From Cryptomeria japonica (lineage: Eukaryota > Streptophyta > Pinopsida > Cupressales > Cupressaceae): a stretch of DNA of 64,000 bases. Location of the stretch: NCBI RefSeq assembly GCF_030272615.1, contig NC_081412.1:140224747-140288746 (forward strand), written 5' to 3'. The notes under the pieces were generated by a model, which saw only the letters and a program-made list of their open reading frames with translations, did no database searches and was not told the DNA's origin. The position numbers and the translations under genes were made by a program. Positions 47,954 to 60,080 of this stretch are shown here, in pieces; positions within the stretch are counted from its first letter, which is position 1; each line of letters starts with the position of its first letter.

Positions 47954-48423
47954 TTTCCAAGTTGTTGAGTAAGGTGCATTATAGATTCATCTAGAAACTC
48001 TATGTGTAGTGGTTGAGAGTCTTCAAGCGGAGCTTCAGAAATTTGATCAGCAACTACTTGTCTTTTTATGGCTTTGCGTTCCACATATTCAATGTCAAAC
48101 TCTGTAAGGATCATGACCCATTTCGCCAATCTTTCTATAAGTGTTGTCTCATTGAGAATATACTTGAGTGGATCAATTTTGGCCACCAGCTTGACTGAAT
48201 GTGCTAGCATGTAGTGTCTCAATTTTTGTGATGCAAAGACTAACACCAAGCATGCTTTTTCTATTATAGTGTATTTCATTTCATAAGACACCAATGTCTT
48301 GCTGATGTAATAAATGGCTCGTTCCTTTTTATTGTCATCATGTTGCGCCAGAAGTGCCCCCAGTGATGAATCAGTTGTTGATATATATAAGATTAGTGGT
48401 TTACCTTGAATCGGTGGCATCAA
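47872..48423 (-). pseudogene. Element D native gypsy RNase H
   Basis: Reads ILYISTTDSSLGALLAQHD, RAIYYISKTLVSYEMKYTIIEKACLVLVFA, KLRHYMLAH and a C-terminal ADQISEAP. The first acid is D in STTDSS; the remaining pattern is as in gypsy elements, where this domain degrades the RNA strand during cDNA synthesis. It overlaps the start of the next frame. Confidence 0.82.
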
Positions 48424-49497
48424 TATCAGTGGATTTGATAGGTACTCTTTTATCTACTGAAGATGTTGTTCACACTGCTGATCCTAGTTGTATATTACTC
48501 CTTTTCTCAATACCTTTGTGAAAGGTTGGGCTTTGTCTTCTAGCTAGGAAATGAACCATCTGATGGATTGGAGACGTCCCTATAGACTTCTCATTTGACT
48601 GATGTTATTCAGAGGCAACATTTCCATTATGGCTTGGACCTTCTTAGGATCAACCTCAATTCCCTTTTTTGAAATGATGTAGCCAATTAGTTTACCAGAT
48701 GTCACTCCGAATGCACACTTCTTTGGATTTAATCGGAGTTTGAACTTTTCCATTCTGTCTAGTATAGGACCTAACTCTTGAATATGTGTTGATCTCTTCA
48801 TAGTCTTCACTAAGGTGTCATCAACATAATCTTCCATATTCTTATGCATCATGTCATGAAAAATGGTAGTAACTGCTCTTTGATAGGTTGCTCCTGTGTT
48901 CTTTAGCCCAAATGGCATGACGTTCCAGCAAAAGGTTCCCCATGCACAGGTGAATGCTATCTTTTCTTGATCTCCATGAGCTATTTTGATTTGGTTTTAG
49001 CCAGAGAATCCGTCCATTAGTGAGTACATCTCATATCCGACAGTCATGTCGACTATCATGTCAATGTTTGGTAATGGAAAGTCATCCTTCAGACAAGCTT
49101 TGTTAAGATCTCTGAAGTCAGTGCAAACTTTGATAGACTTGTCTACCTTTGACACAAGTACTATGTTTGAAATCCATTCGGCATAATCTATAGCTCTAAT
49201 GAATCCAACTTTTAGTAGTTTTTCTAGCTCAACCTTGACCAGCAGTGCCACATGTGGGTGCATCTTATAGAGTTTTTGCTTAACTAGTTTTACTTTTGGT
49301 GTAATTGAAAGATGGTGCATAATGAGATCAGGATCCAAGCCCGGCATATCAGAATATGTCCATGCAAAGTTTATTTTCTTTTCTGAGAATACATGAGTGA
49401 ACTCCTTCAATTCTTCTACTAATAGTGATCGAGCTACATGAATGATGTGTGGTGTCTCTTGACTCCCAATGTTCACTAGCTGAGTTGGCTCGATCAA
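48424..49497 (-). pseudogene. Element D reverse transcriptase
   Basis: The 49497-48997 frame has NFAWTYSDMPGLDPDLIMHHL, VCTDFRDLNKACLKDDFPLP and MYSLMDGFSG. After a stop, FTCAWGTF leads to MPFGLKNTGATYQRAV in 48918-48580, with the YVDD active site at 48817-48828, then RLNPKKCAFGVTSGKLIGYIIS. The stop after DGFSG and others downstream block a full product. Confidence 0.88.
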
Positions 49498-49512
49498 TAT
49501 GGAGGACCTTTC

Positions 49513-51282
49513 CTAGAAATGACTTGGCAGTATATCAAGTATCTCACCTTCAGGCGCCTCAGAGAGGTTTTCACCTTTAGGTACCTCCTTTATTTTCTCT
49601 TTTTTAGATTCTGACACCACCACAATGTGGTTTTCGCCATCAGATCTTTTATTTTTATTTTTCTTGTTTTTGCGACTAAGATTCTTGATATCTGCTTCAG
49701 TCATGTTTTCACTCTATTCGCTGGTGGAAGAGTACATGGGTTCGACTACATTGAGATAATAGGCTGATGTATAGTCATTGGCAAAAGTAGGTATATTCAT
49801 GGGCTGGTTTTGTAAAGTACGGTCAATCAATTCAGGATGTACTAAGGATAAATCTTGGATAGGTTCAAGAGCGTTCATGGTATTGTCATCACAATGATGA
49901 ATCGAAAAGTCAAGTTCTAGAAGGATACCTTGCATAAGCGTCTCAAGACCAGTAAGAGTCAGAACATGATTATTAAAGTTCACATTAATATTTAATTGAT
50001 CTAATCCAATAGACATACTTGTAACATCGTTCACTACACCAGATTGGATGTCATATCGCGGTTTGACAACAATAAGATCAACAGATAGATTTTCATTGTT
50101 TGTATCAAATGATTCAGAATTTGAGGCTGAGTAGATATTGTCTTGAATAAGACTGTCATCAAAGTCATCAGGTGAAGTTTCTGAATCTTCTTCAAGTGAT
50201 TTAATAAGTGTATGTATGGTATCAACACCAACATCTTTAATGTTGCAAGTTCCTTCATGTTGTGGTTCATTTGTCATTTGTTTCTGACACATCTGTTGAC
50301 ATGATCTTGATGTTTCTGTGATTTGTTGTCGTCTACTCCATTCAGCTTCTTCTGGACTAATAATTGGTTCTTGTTCTATAGCTTCCAACTCTTCTTGTGT
50401 AGTGCTATACCTGATTTGTTCTATTTTAGCATAGGGGTACATAGATGAGAAGCTTTCTGGTATCCTTCCTTCTTTCAATCCTTGTTCATAATTTGCTTGT
50501 CTCCTTTGTCTAATTTCTTGTATTTCTTTCTCTAGTTTTATGCACATCAGCTCTTGAGTATCATCTATGAAACCACTAGACTCTTCTAAAGTTTCTGTAG
50601 TGGATGTGTCTGAGAGGTGGTCAGGACCCCATTCATACTTGTTTGAGTCAGTCTCTGAATCGTCTACTTGTTGCCTGCCAATATATGTGACTAGAACTTT
50701 TAGTGGTGCAAATAATTCTCTGATTCTTACTACTTCATCTCTTATATCCTCAGGGACCTTAACTTCCTGTATTATTGTAGCTGATACCATCAAAGTTTGA
50801 GCACTGACTATTCCTTCTTTTTTGACTGTTGATTCCTCTTTCTCTTCTCTACACTCTGCTTTTGTTTGTTGAGTATCTACTTCATGTAATGTTGAAGGCG
50901 ATATCCTTTTCTGCCACTTAGATTTAGAAACATGTTTTTGGTCTAATATCTTTTTCGGATTGTATCCCAGTCCAGCCTTATCATTTGTGGATTTGGTTTG
51001 TAGCTGAATTGGTTCAGTAATACCTTCCTTTTGTTTGCCCAGATGACCAGTACCTGAATACCCCATGCGTTGAATCATCTTGTAGCCAGGACCATATTGG
51101 TTTGAGGAAATCTCATAATGTCGTACCTCCCTATTTTGACTATCTTCCTTAAAGAGCCAGTTAAGAACATCATCCTCTTCTATTTCATTTGCCACGGAGG
51201 TAGGAGACTGTACAAAGAGACCATCATACATGGTATTTAGAGCTAAAGTTTGTGTTCTCATAGCCTCTGATGGCTTGCCCAA
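49513..51282 (-). pseudogene. Element D protease-RT linker with G-patch domain
   Basis: A 522-codon open frame (51282-49714) plus a lysine-rich block to 49513. Residues 61-108 (50959-51102) have the G-patch pattern: GPGYKMIQRMGYSGTGHLGK, EGITEPI and AGLGYNPK, with glycines in register. The rest is acidic and serine-rich without known domains. G-patches bind RNA or activate DEAH helicases, and betaretroviruses carry one at the protease C-terminus. This is the longest unbroken frame of the element. Confidence 0.75.
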
Positions 51283-51393
51283 CTATTTTGGTTGTGGAGG
51301 GAGAGAAACTAATGAAAGTATCGGTTCTATCTTATAGCCATCCATGTCGGTATTTGTAATCTTCAATCTCTTTTCTAAGTCTTTCATCAACGC

Positions 51394-52067
51394 TTATGGA
51401 TCTACATTTGGAGAGGCTGCCCTATTATGAGGCACAAAAGTATCTGCACCTTTTGTCAATGCATTACAAATGACATTTATATCAGCAGGAATACTGACTT
51501 CAACTCTGTTATAAGGAAACTTTAAGCATTGATGGTATGTTGATGGTATTGCCTTCATTTCATGAATCCATGGCCTGCCCAGTGAAATATTGTATGACAA
51601 TGGGATATCAAGTACCTGAAAAGGACATCTCTCTCTACCGGTCCCACTCTGATTGGTAATGATACCAAACCTTTGGAGGTCCTTTCTTCTTCATCATAGG
51701 CTTTTATTGTTATTTTGTTGCCGAGATCAATGACATTTTTAGAGAATCCTAGTTGTGTAAGCAGACTGTAAGTACAAATATTCAACCTCGTGCCTCCATC
51801 TTTCAAAACACGTTTGACTCTGTGTTTATGAATCATGGCTTCAATATGCAATGGCTGGTTATGTGGATGATTTAGTGAGCTGTCATCTTCTTTGGAGAAG
51901 GTCAGATAGTGAGGTGAAGTCGGATGACCCACCATAGACTGAAACTGATCAATGTCTAAATCTTTTGGAATGTTAGTGGTGAGAAATGCTTTGTCTAGGA
52001 TCTCTTTGTGAGTAGATGAGAGTTTTAGCAATTCAAAGATTGATATTTGAGCATTTGTCCTTTTCAA
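51394..52067 (-). pseudogene. Element D aspartic protease
   Basis: LHIEAMIHKHRVKRVLKDGGTRLNICTYSLL (written here in parts: HRVKRVLKDGGTRLNICT) matches the TAT protease active-site strand, usually V-L-[IV]-D-G-G. It continues [18 protein letters not shown] and GPVERDVLF, then, after a frame change, [22 protein letters not shown], the conserved protease end. Confidence 0.78.
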
Positions 52068-52216
52068 CTATTCAACGACACTATATCTAGAAGATGATGA
52101 TGAAGTTAACCTTTTAAATTTGTCCAAGGTTGATTCTTTTTGTTTGTTTGGCAAGACTGGTGGGTTTAATGTAGCTTGAGCCGGGTGGAAGAACTAGCTC
52201 CTTGGAGGGTGACTTT

Positions 52217-53926
52217 CTATTGAGAACGGGTCAAAGCTCTTGCATATCGTGATTCATTTGGTTTATCTTGGACTATAATCACATTGCAATATTCTGAGTG
52301 GGAAGGCTCAATCATGTTGATAACGTTGTCCTGACTGGTATAAGTATAATTTATCTTGGCACCTCCTTTGGTCTGTGAAGAATCACCTTGTTCATAAACA
52401 AGCAAAGGGTCCTTAAATGTTTTATGATCAGCATTGGTCGGGTGATTCCCAACAACAACTTTACCAGCGTCTATGAGATCTTGAATCTCATGTTTTAGCT
52501 ACATGCAATTGTTTATGTTATGACCTTTATTTCGATGGAAGCCACAATATTCATTTTCTCTCCACCATCTTGGTTTGACTTCTGGATCATATGGTCTAGA
52601 GTTATTTGGTAGAGTTATCAATTTGTTTGCCAAAAGAGTTTTGAAAGCGGATTCATATGATTCTTCAAGAGGAGTAAAATCACGCTTAGGTTTGGAAAGC
52701 CAAGGCTTTTCTTTGAACCATTCTTTTGTTTTCTTTGGTGGATTTTCTGTTGCAGCCTCAGTAGCTTTAAGTGCTTGAGTACCACTAGCCAAGTTGAATA
52801 TCGTGGGCTTTGAGTTAGCTTGAACAGTGTCTACTACTCCATCATTAACAACATTCTTGTTGTTGTCTTTGCCAAATTTCCAATACTTATTCCTCTCTTT
52901 AGATCTAGTTCCTGGTCATGTTTCTTTCCAAGGTGTGATATCCCCCTTCTTTATGAGCACATCTTCCATTCGAATGGCATTATCTACCATTTTGTTAAAT
53001 GATGGGTGTACTTGCATTTGTATTCAATATTTCAGTTCGGGGACCAAGTTATTGATAAATATATCCATTTTCTCAAAGTCTGGGATAGGTCGTGGATAAC
53101 TAGAGAACATCTTTCTCCAGCGTTGGAGGAAAGTAAGAAGAGGTTCCCTTGTTTTCTATTTAGTGTTGCAAAGATCGATCATAGTCATAGGATGTCGAAT
53201 GTTGTATGAGTATTGTTGTAAAAATTGTTGGATTAGTTATTCGAATGTTTTTATTCCCTTGGGTAGACTTGAGAAACATTCCATTGCTTGACCCCCTAAA
53301 CTCCTCGAGAAAAGGTGCATGAGGTACGTTTGATCGTGCATGAACTCCATACAAGCGGCACAAAACTCTCTAGCATGATCTTGAGGATCTGAGGTACCAT
53401 CATATTTGTCAAATTTTGGGATCTCCACTCGTGAAGGAAATGGAGGCATGTATAGATTCTTGTTGAATGGAAAGGGACATATTATTTCCAGAGAATATTG
53501 TTTTGGGGACTTATCTTTATTCTTTAGTTCTGTGATCTCAGTTCGTAAGGCTAGTAATTGTTTGTGTACCATGAGTATAGGTGAGTCTTGTTTTTTTGTA
53601 ACGAGTGTCTGAACATCATATCCAATAGGAAGTTTGGCACCTTGTTTTGCTAGTTCTAAGAAATAGTCTTCCTTCTCTCGGGTCATGATAGCTTTCATCA
53701 TTTTTCTAAAGTCTTTGTCCTTTTGATAGTCAAGAATTTCTTTTTCTAGAGGTTTAGTGTCTTCGTCAGTCTCACTTGATGATGAGGAATCATTATCATT
53801 TCTGGGAATGTTATTATCGTCCTTGTTTCCATCATTGTGTTCCATCTCATACACAGTGGGAGATTTAGGCTCATCAAAAATTGGTTTGCCTGATGATAAT
53901 GGTACGTCAATGAGTGGATCCTTCAT
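52217..53926 (-). pseudogene. Element D gag
   Basis: Starts at ATG 53926. An acidic N-terminus is followed by the TAT gag core: PKFDKYDGTSDPQDHAREF, LMHLFSRSLGGQAMECFSSL and PKGIKTFE. Broken frames then continue with RWRKMFSSYPRP. Near 52499-52560 is a zinc-knuckle variant C-G-F-H-R-N-K-G-H-N-I-N-N-C (C-x2-H-x4-H-x4-C). Several frameshifts lie between 53237 and 52800. Confidence 0.82.
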
Positions 53927-54812
53927 GTAGAATGGATTATCTTGATATTTGAAGGGTTGTTCTTTGCCTTTGTCTCTTTCTTACGAGAACTCCTTGTTTG
54001 TGTAGGTATTTTTTATGGATTAGTGTGACCTAAAGTTGTTTGTGATGCAGAGGTCAAGATCAATTTCAAAGCTAGTTGTTCTGTTAAAGTATTGTTTGAG
54101 AGAAACAATTGAGATTTAGTCTGGTTTTAGGAAAGATCTATCCTCTATAAGACATCTATTTAAGTTGATTCTAAGAGTAGTGTAAGATTCGGTTTGGTTT
54201 TAGGAACGATCTATCTTGTGTAAGATGTTATCTAAGTGACTTAAATTTGATAGGTACTTGATTGAACTAGTTGAAAGATGATTGACCAAATCATGTAACA
54301 CAAATCACAGAGGTACACTGTCTTGATCTGTTTATGCTCGGGAAAATGATAACCAGTATTATGTTCGCTGTAGACTATTTTTAGGCAAGTTTGACTGTTC
54401 TGTTCTGACAAAACCAGAGATTCGTACGATAGGGTTTTCTGAGCCGGATGACAATTTAGCAGCTGCAGGATGACAAAAGTTATGTTTTGTACGAGTTGTT
54501 GCCTCGTACTGTATGATAGATGGGTATAAGCAGGATGACAATGGACTTAGTGCAGTTCTGTTTCGTACAAAACAGGATACAGAGCCAGACGACAAATGAA
54601 AACGACTCATACGATACAGGATCTAGCACTAGACGACAAATCAGAAGACTCATACGACATAGAATGTGGTGTAGGATGATGAATAATCAATTTCGTACGA
54701 CTGTCCAGTGGGCAGAGACTAAAATTCTGAGTTTTTTTTATTGTTGAGTATGACAACTAAGTATGACCAATTCTGAGATGGACTGATTTTTTACCAGGAT
54801 ATATTAGTTTTG

Positions 54813-55050
54813 GACAAAATTTTGACTTAGGATGGACAAGTTTCTAACACGGACAAAGTTTCGACTTAGGATGGACTAGTTTTGACATGGACAAAGTTTC
54901 AACTTAGGATGGACTAGTTCTGACACAGATAGAGTTTCAACTTAGGATGGACTAGTTTTGACACAGACAGAGTTTCAACTTAGGATGGACTAGTTCTGAC
55001 ACGGACAGAGTTTCAACTTAGGATGGACTAGTTCTGTCACAGACAAAGTT
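54813..55050. repeat. 38-bp tandem array in element D leader
   Basis: Six units with core acttaggatggactagtt; the cttagg positions are 54826, 54865, 54903, 54941, 54979 and 55017. Confidence 0.93.
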
Positions 55051-55319
55051 TCTAATCACTGATTTTTTCTTGTCTTCTCCAATTTTGGTATTTCACTTTT
55101 TGTTTCAGGGATGAAAAAATAGAAAACAAGTAGTATAAATAGTGACTCCAATCACAGCGTGCAAACCCTAAGGAATTTGGTGAGGAAAGAAAACCTTTTC
55201 TTGTAGACTCAAGTACACACCCAATAGCTAATCAGAATACATCCACCGAGTCTCATGCAATGGGTTCTCAATGCTGTATTATCTGACTCCAAACGCTAAC
55301 GGGGGCACGAAATGACAAG

Positions 55320-55675
55320 TATCTTGGGAGAGTTACTATCTCTCTTGCACAAAGATTATCCCCCTTTCAGAGATGAACTAGGTAGCTTCTAATTTTCAAT
55401 TGGAACTAGTAAGGGATCCGTTCAATGCATCGAGGTATAAACTCAATTAAGAGGTCTCCCAGTCTTGAAAACCAAGGTTTAATATACCCGAAAGTACGGA
55501 GGAGAGCTATTCCCGAGCACTGTCGTTGACTTGATTTTCATCAAATCACGTTTATTTTATAGTGGGTTGGAGTACTTGGTGTTTAGTCATTCCCACTTAG
55601 GTTGTTCCCCTCACATCGATCATAACAGCTTTAAGAGTTTTTCAACCCCTGGGGAGGGCAGGCCTGCTAAAGATG
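55320..55675 (-). promoter_or_regulatory. Conserved structured leader block (element D copy)
   Basis: Minus strand: ctttagcaggcctgccct, atgtgaggggaacaaccta and agtactccaacccactata, parallel to the element E copy. Hairpin 1: tgattt / aaatca around gatga (plus 55532-55548). Hairpin 2: gagag / ctctc with a 7-base loop (plus 55328-55344). Stem bases differ from E but pair. Confidence 0.6.
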
Positions 55676-56284
55676 TACAAATCTCAAACAAAGAAAAAGC
55701 CTCAAGGGTTTGGATTTCTGATTGTCTAGAAAAAGACAAGAGCATACTCTCCTACCTCTCAGAATCTTCTAAAAACATGAAAGACAGATTTGTTCTTTAA
55801 CCAGATAGCAAGTTAGGTGCCTAAAAATGAATTTAAAGTAGACACGATGTTTAGTCGATTCTCCTCAGGCAACCTGCAAAGACAACAAATCAGTAGTCAT
55901 ATTGTCTTTGTGCGACAAGCATATTCTTTGACAAGTGTTCTGCAAAAACTGATTAGGCTGTGAATTTTTTTTTGAGATAAACAGATAAATAGTCAGGGCC
56001 AGTCATCAGAATAATCAATAAAAATCATGAAATTTGCCATTTTTTTATTTTAAAATTTTTTTTACCAGAAAATATAGAGTCGTACGACAATATAAAAACT
56101 CGTATGATATAAGATTCCAGCTCGTACGAGATAGGATTCCAGTTCGTACGATACCTGCAGTTTGTCGTTTCCATCCGTGGGAATGCCGTATGAGATGTAC
56201 GGACGAAAATCTGAAAAATCTGAAATCTGAAAAATAACAAAAAAATAAGTTGTTAGTCTTGGAGGCCGAAAAATGTAGTCTTCT

Positions 56285-56302
56285 GCCCCACGGTGGGCAC
56301 CA
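56285..56302 (-). promoter_or_regulatory. Primer-binding site of element D
   Basis: Minus strand TGGTGCCCACCGTGGGGC, four bases after the 5' LTR end. Confidence 0.8.
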
Positions 56303-56306
56303 GAGA

Positions 56307-57483
56307 TGTGTGTGTGAAAAAGTGGTCAGTAGTTGCAAGCACAACACTTCAATTAAGTCATTATATGTATGGTTAGTAATCAATAATCAATAAGTAATAA
56401 ACCATAACAAAGTGACTAATTACCTTCTAAAAGATGCAAGTATAAGATTGCTCTCTGATTTTTATAAGCAATACCAGTGACTAGACTACACCAAGACGAA
56501 GGATTTAATCTATATGATATTTAACTATATGGATGCAAAAATGGATGAATAATTCAAGCAATAATCAATTCAAGCAACATGGATTCAAATAATAATGGAT
56601 GCAAATAATCTAAAAAGCACAATCATCTTCAATGACTCCAGAGTGAAATTAGTGTGATAATAATCTCCAAGCGTGTTCTCAAAAATCTCTGGGGTGAATT
56701 GAAATGAGAGCTGAAGACTGAATTTATAGAGAATTACAAAAAAAGCTCAATTTAGGATTAACTGAGAATAATTGAGAAATCAGATTTAGTTAACCTTGAG
56801 ATAGATTTCAATTATAGTTTAATTGAAATGCATTCAAATAAGAAGTTCAAGTTGCATTTGGAAATAATATTAAATTAATTCCATGCACTTGTGATAAAAA
56901 TAGATAATTCCATGCATTTGTGATAAAAATAGATAATTCCATGCATTTGTGATAAAATAGATAATTCCATGAATATATTTGATTTATTCAAGAAAAGAGT
57001 CTTTTCAATGCAACTGAACTTCTTTTTCTGAAAAGCTTCGAGTTCCAATTTTAGAGAATAATCAATAATTCAATTAAATTGCTTTTCTGATTTCAAGTTC
57101 TAAATTTAGAAAAAGAAATAATAGCTCAAGTTTGATTTCTCTCTCAATTCAATTCTTTTTTTGTTTATTTTCAATTCAACTCTTGCTTTGTAATTAATTC
57201 CTCTTTTGTAATAAATTAATTCCTTTTGCATGATTAAATGGCAAATTTATTAATTAATTAAATATGCAAGGATATTTAATAAATTAAAATAAGATAATTG
57301 ATCAAAATGATATTCTTGGGAATGATTTAATTAATATTGAGTAATTGATTTGCCATGTGATATTTGATGATTAAAGAATTAATAATGTGCTCAAGGTTGA
57401 TTTAATTGCCTTTGTTTAGGACCTTGGTGATGTTGTCGAGATTAGGGGCCCATGGTTTAGATGACCATTTTTAGGGTATTACA
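56307..57483 (-). repeat. Element D 5' LTR
   Basis: 1177 bp, from TGTAATACCC at 57483 to CACACACACA at 56307 (minus). A cttataaaaatc at about 56455-56470 (minus) may be its TATA box, as it leaves about 150 bases to the LTR end. Confidence 0.92.
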
Positions 57484-57488
57484 TGATG

Positions 57489-58860
57489 GTCCCCTAAGCT
57501 TTTGGTATTCCATCCACGATGATCCCCTTTCATCTCAAGAGAAGAGTCCCATTCAACATCCATCTCCTAAGAAAGAGCATGATATCCCTTGCAACTCCTC
57601 CAATGATCTAATTCAAAATCAAGAAAAAAAACACAAATTATCCTATTCCAAGTCAAGATCAAGGTATCCCTTCATCCTCCAAATCCATTTTAGGTCCTTT
57701 CATTCCAAAGTCAAAGCCTTCCTTCCTTCTATCCATCTTAGGCCCTTACATCAACCCATCCAAAATACCTCCATATCATTCCTACCCGTCCATGAATTCC
57801 ATTCATTTTGGAAGAAATTTGGATGTCGAGAATAAAATCCATAAGTCGAAATATCCACATGCATCCAAAGATCTACATGCTCAATCTAAAAGACATGTCA
57901 TATCAAAGAAAAATATGATCCAAAAGAAAAAAGCAATATCCAAAAGGCTACAAAAACCCTTTATGAAAAAAGAAAAATCAAAATCAATGTGGATGCCCAT
58001 AAAAGCATTACAATCCAAAGAACAATCAAATTGGCATCTAGACTTGTTGCTCCTAAAGCTTCCTTCAACCATCTATCTAAACATCTCCTACTTTCCAAAT
58101 CTATTCTTCCATCATTTCCTCTATCTATTTTGGGCCCTTATGTCCCAAAATTCAATTTCTTGAAGATATTTCCATCTATCCTTGCACAAATCTTCAAACA
58201 TCCTATGTATTATCCAACAACTCTTTTCCATTCTTCCATCCCTTTCATTCAATCCTTTGCATAAATCCTTCATCTGTGAAATAGGCATTGGTGTCATTTT
58301 GTCATATGCTCGCCCATTCTCAAATCTCATGTTTAGTCCAGTTCCTAGATATCTATTCATGAAACACTTCAAAATCTGAGGTTGTTCCTCTTTAACATTT
58401 TCTTTTGGTTGGGATGCACACTCAATCCAGAAAATAACCACTTATCGTATCTTGGTGCCGACATCTTTTTTATTACTATATTTCATACCTTAATCAATTG
58501 CTCTAAATCACTGTGATCTCTTAGTTGAAGACACGACTAGTGAAAAATCTAAAATCTTGCTTCAGCGCCACTGTAATTATCAAACCCATGCAAGTTTTGT
58601 CACTTACAAGCCAATGCAAGAAAAATAAAAAGAGCAAAAGGCAATATCAAAAAGTCAAAAGCATGAATGAAAAAAAAAAATATCAAGAAAAAAAAAGCAA
58701 AATGCAATAAAATGCAATATCAAAATGCTTGGCTATGGGAACATACGAGTAACTCCATTGGGGCTTGTTATGCTCTGCATATCTAGTCCCATCATTTTCA
58801 TTCCCATGAAAATACGGTTCCACCCCTTTTTTCTTTTTCTGTTAGATTTCCTTTATTTTT
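57489..58860 (+). other. Element E leader, second part (inferred)
   Basis: Continues the sequence cut by element D: caagatcaagatatc before the cut and caagatcaaggtatccc after it are related. Phrases such as catt.taggtcctt recur three times. Short plus frames (57461-57835, 57792-58163) are rich in S, K and P and give no domain. Confidence 0.45.
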
Positions 58861-60080
58861 TAGTTTTTGTTTTGGCCACCTCAGGAGTTTGGGTTCCCAA
58901 AGTCTCGAGGTGACCTTGTGTTTGTTTTTGGTTCCTTGTTCAAAAGTTTGGGTTCCCAAACTCCCAGGTTCATTTTTTGTAATGTTTCAGAGCAACACCT
59001 CGAAACCCCAGGTTCCTGGACTCCCAAAATGTTTGTTTGTCTTTGGAGTTATCACCTCAGAGGTTCGGGTTCCCGAACTCCCGAGTTCGTTTTCTGTTTT
59101 GTTTGTTCAGTATCTTGTAACCCCGGGGTTCCGAGCTTGTCGCCTGTGTTGCACCTCGAAAACCTGGGTTCACGGGTTCCCGAAGTCACATTTAATGTGG
59201 TGCCTGGTTGGGGGTAGAAATATGGTTGGAGCTCATTTGTGCACTCACTCGTCCAAATTCAGAGCTCTAACCTCGCAATTTCGCATTCCTACACGCCCGA
59301 TCAAGCATCGTCTTCGTTTTTCATGCCAAGTAGGTGGACTTATCGCCTTCCTCATTCGGTTTGCGTGTGTTTTAGGTTAGATTTTGTTTTTTCTTTTAGT
59401 TTTAATTTCTTAAATTTTTCTTGTTTTGTTTGATTTTTTTTTCTTTGAGTTTTCTGTTGTGCCCTAACCTCAAAATCTTAGTATCCCAAAGTTTTGGGTT
59501 AGGGGTTTTTTTTCGTTATTTCTTTTGTTGTTTGTTTGTTTCCCATCACTTCTTAAACTTGGTTTGTGAGTTCCAGAGATGGTGGTCTTGGGTCTTAGGT
59601 CTTAGGTCAAGATAGTTCAGAAACTCAGAGCCCCGAGTTCCCAAATTAGTTTCTTTTTGCATGTCTGTTCAACTAGGAATCCCGTAGTCCCAGGGTCCCA
59701 AGCTCTTTTTCTGCTTCATTTTTGTAGTTTACTGGGACTTCAATTTTCTAAAGTTCCGCGTTGCATTTTTGAGTCCCACCCCAAAGTCCCAGGTGGTTCC
59801 TGAGTTCCCAAAGTGGTCTTCTTTTGTGCTTTTGGTGAGTTCAGTATCCCGGGTCCCCGGGGTTCCGAGTTTGTTAGTTCTATTAGTGGTCTTAGCTCAT
59901 GATCTTGGACTTCCAGAGTCCTGGGTTTTCTTCGTGATTTTTGTGTTTTCTCACCTTGGAACCCCAGGATCCCGGAGTCCTGAGGTGAGCTATTTTTGCA
60001 GTGTTTTATCTTTGAGTAGTGTTTGATGTTTGTTTGGTTCGTTTTGCAAGGTTAGTTGTGTTTAATGAAATATTTCAGAA
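58861..60080 (+). repeat. Cluster of ttcccgaactcccgag-type words
   Basis: More than a dozen imperfect, often self-complementary copies of ggttcccgaactcccgagtt (for example at about 58892, 58945, 59065, 59855 and 59957) are separated by T-rich text of variable length. It precedes the long degenerate frame that starts at 60067. Irregular spacing rules out a CRISPR array. Confidence 0.75.

Larger units (their letters stand above)
53927..56284 (-). other. Element D leader
   Basis: Non-coding. In minus-strand order: a tcgtacga word cluster (56205-56082), the conserved structured block (55675-55320), six 38-bp tandem repeats (55050-54813) and a second word cluster (54712-54424), then gag. The ORF-sized stretch at 55531-55800 on the plus strand overlaps the conserved RNA block and is not taken as a gene. 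Confidence 0.65.
39851..57488 (-). mobile_element. Element D: TAT-type Ty3/gypsy with antisense plant mobile domain gene
   Basis: 17.6 kb on the minus strand, TSD tgatg (39851-39855, 57484-57488). LTRs are 56307-57483 (5') and 39856-41023 (3'), about 95% alike or better by eye. Order on the minus strand: primer-binding site, 2.4-kb leader, gag, protease, G-patch region, RT, RNase H, archaeal-type RNase H, integrase, then an opposite-strand PMD gene, purine tract and 3' LTR. Dual RNase H and a long spacer before the 3' LTR are hallmarks of the TAT branch. All genes carry breaks. It is inserted in the leader of element E. Confidence 0.9.

Noticed and set aside
55531-55800. 89-codon plus-strand gene in the element D leader
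   Set aside because: It lies over the RNA block conserved with element E on the other strand and shows no protein family.
58861-60000. CRISPR-like array of repeated words
   Set aside because: The copies are imperfect, spacing is irregular, there are no cas genes, and the context is a plant retrotransposon.
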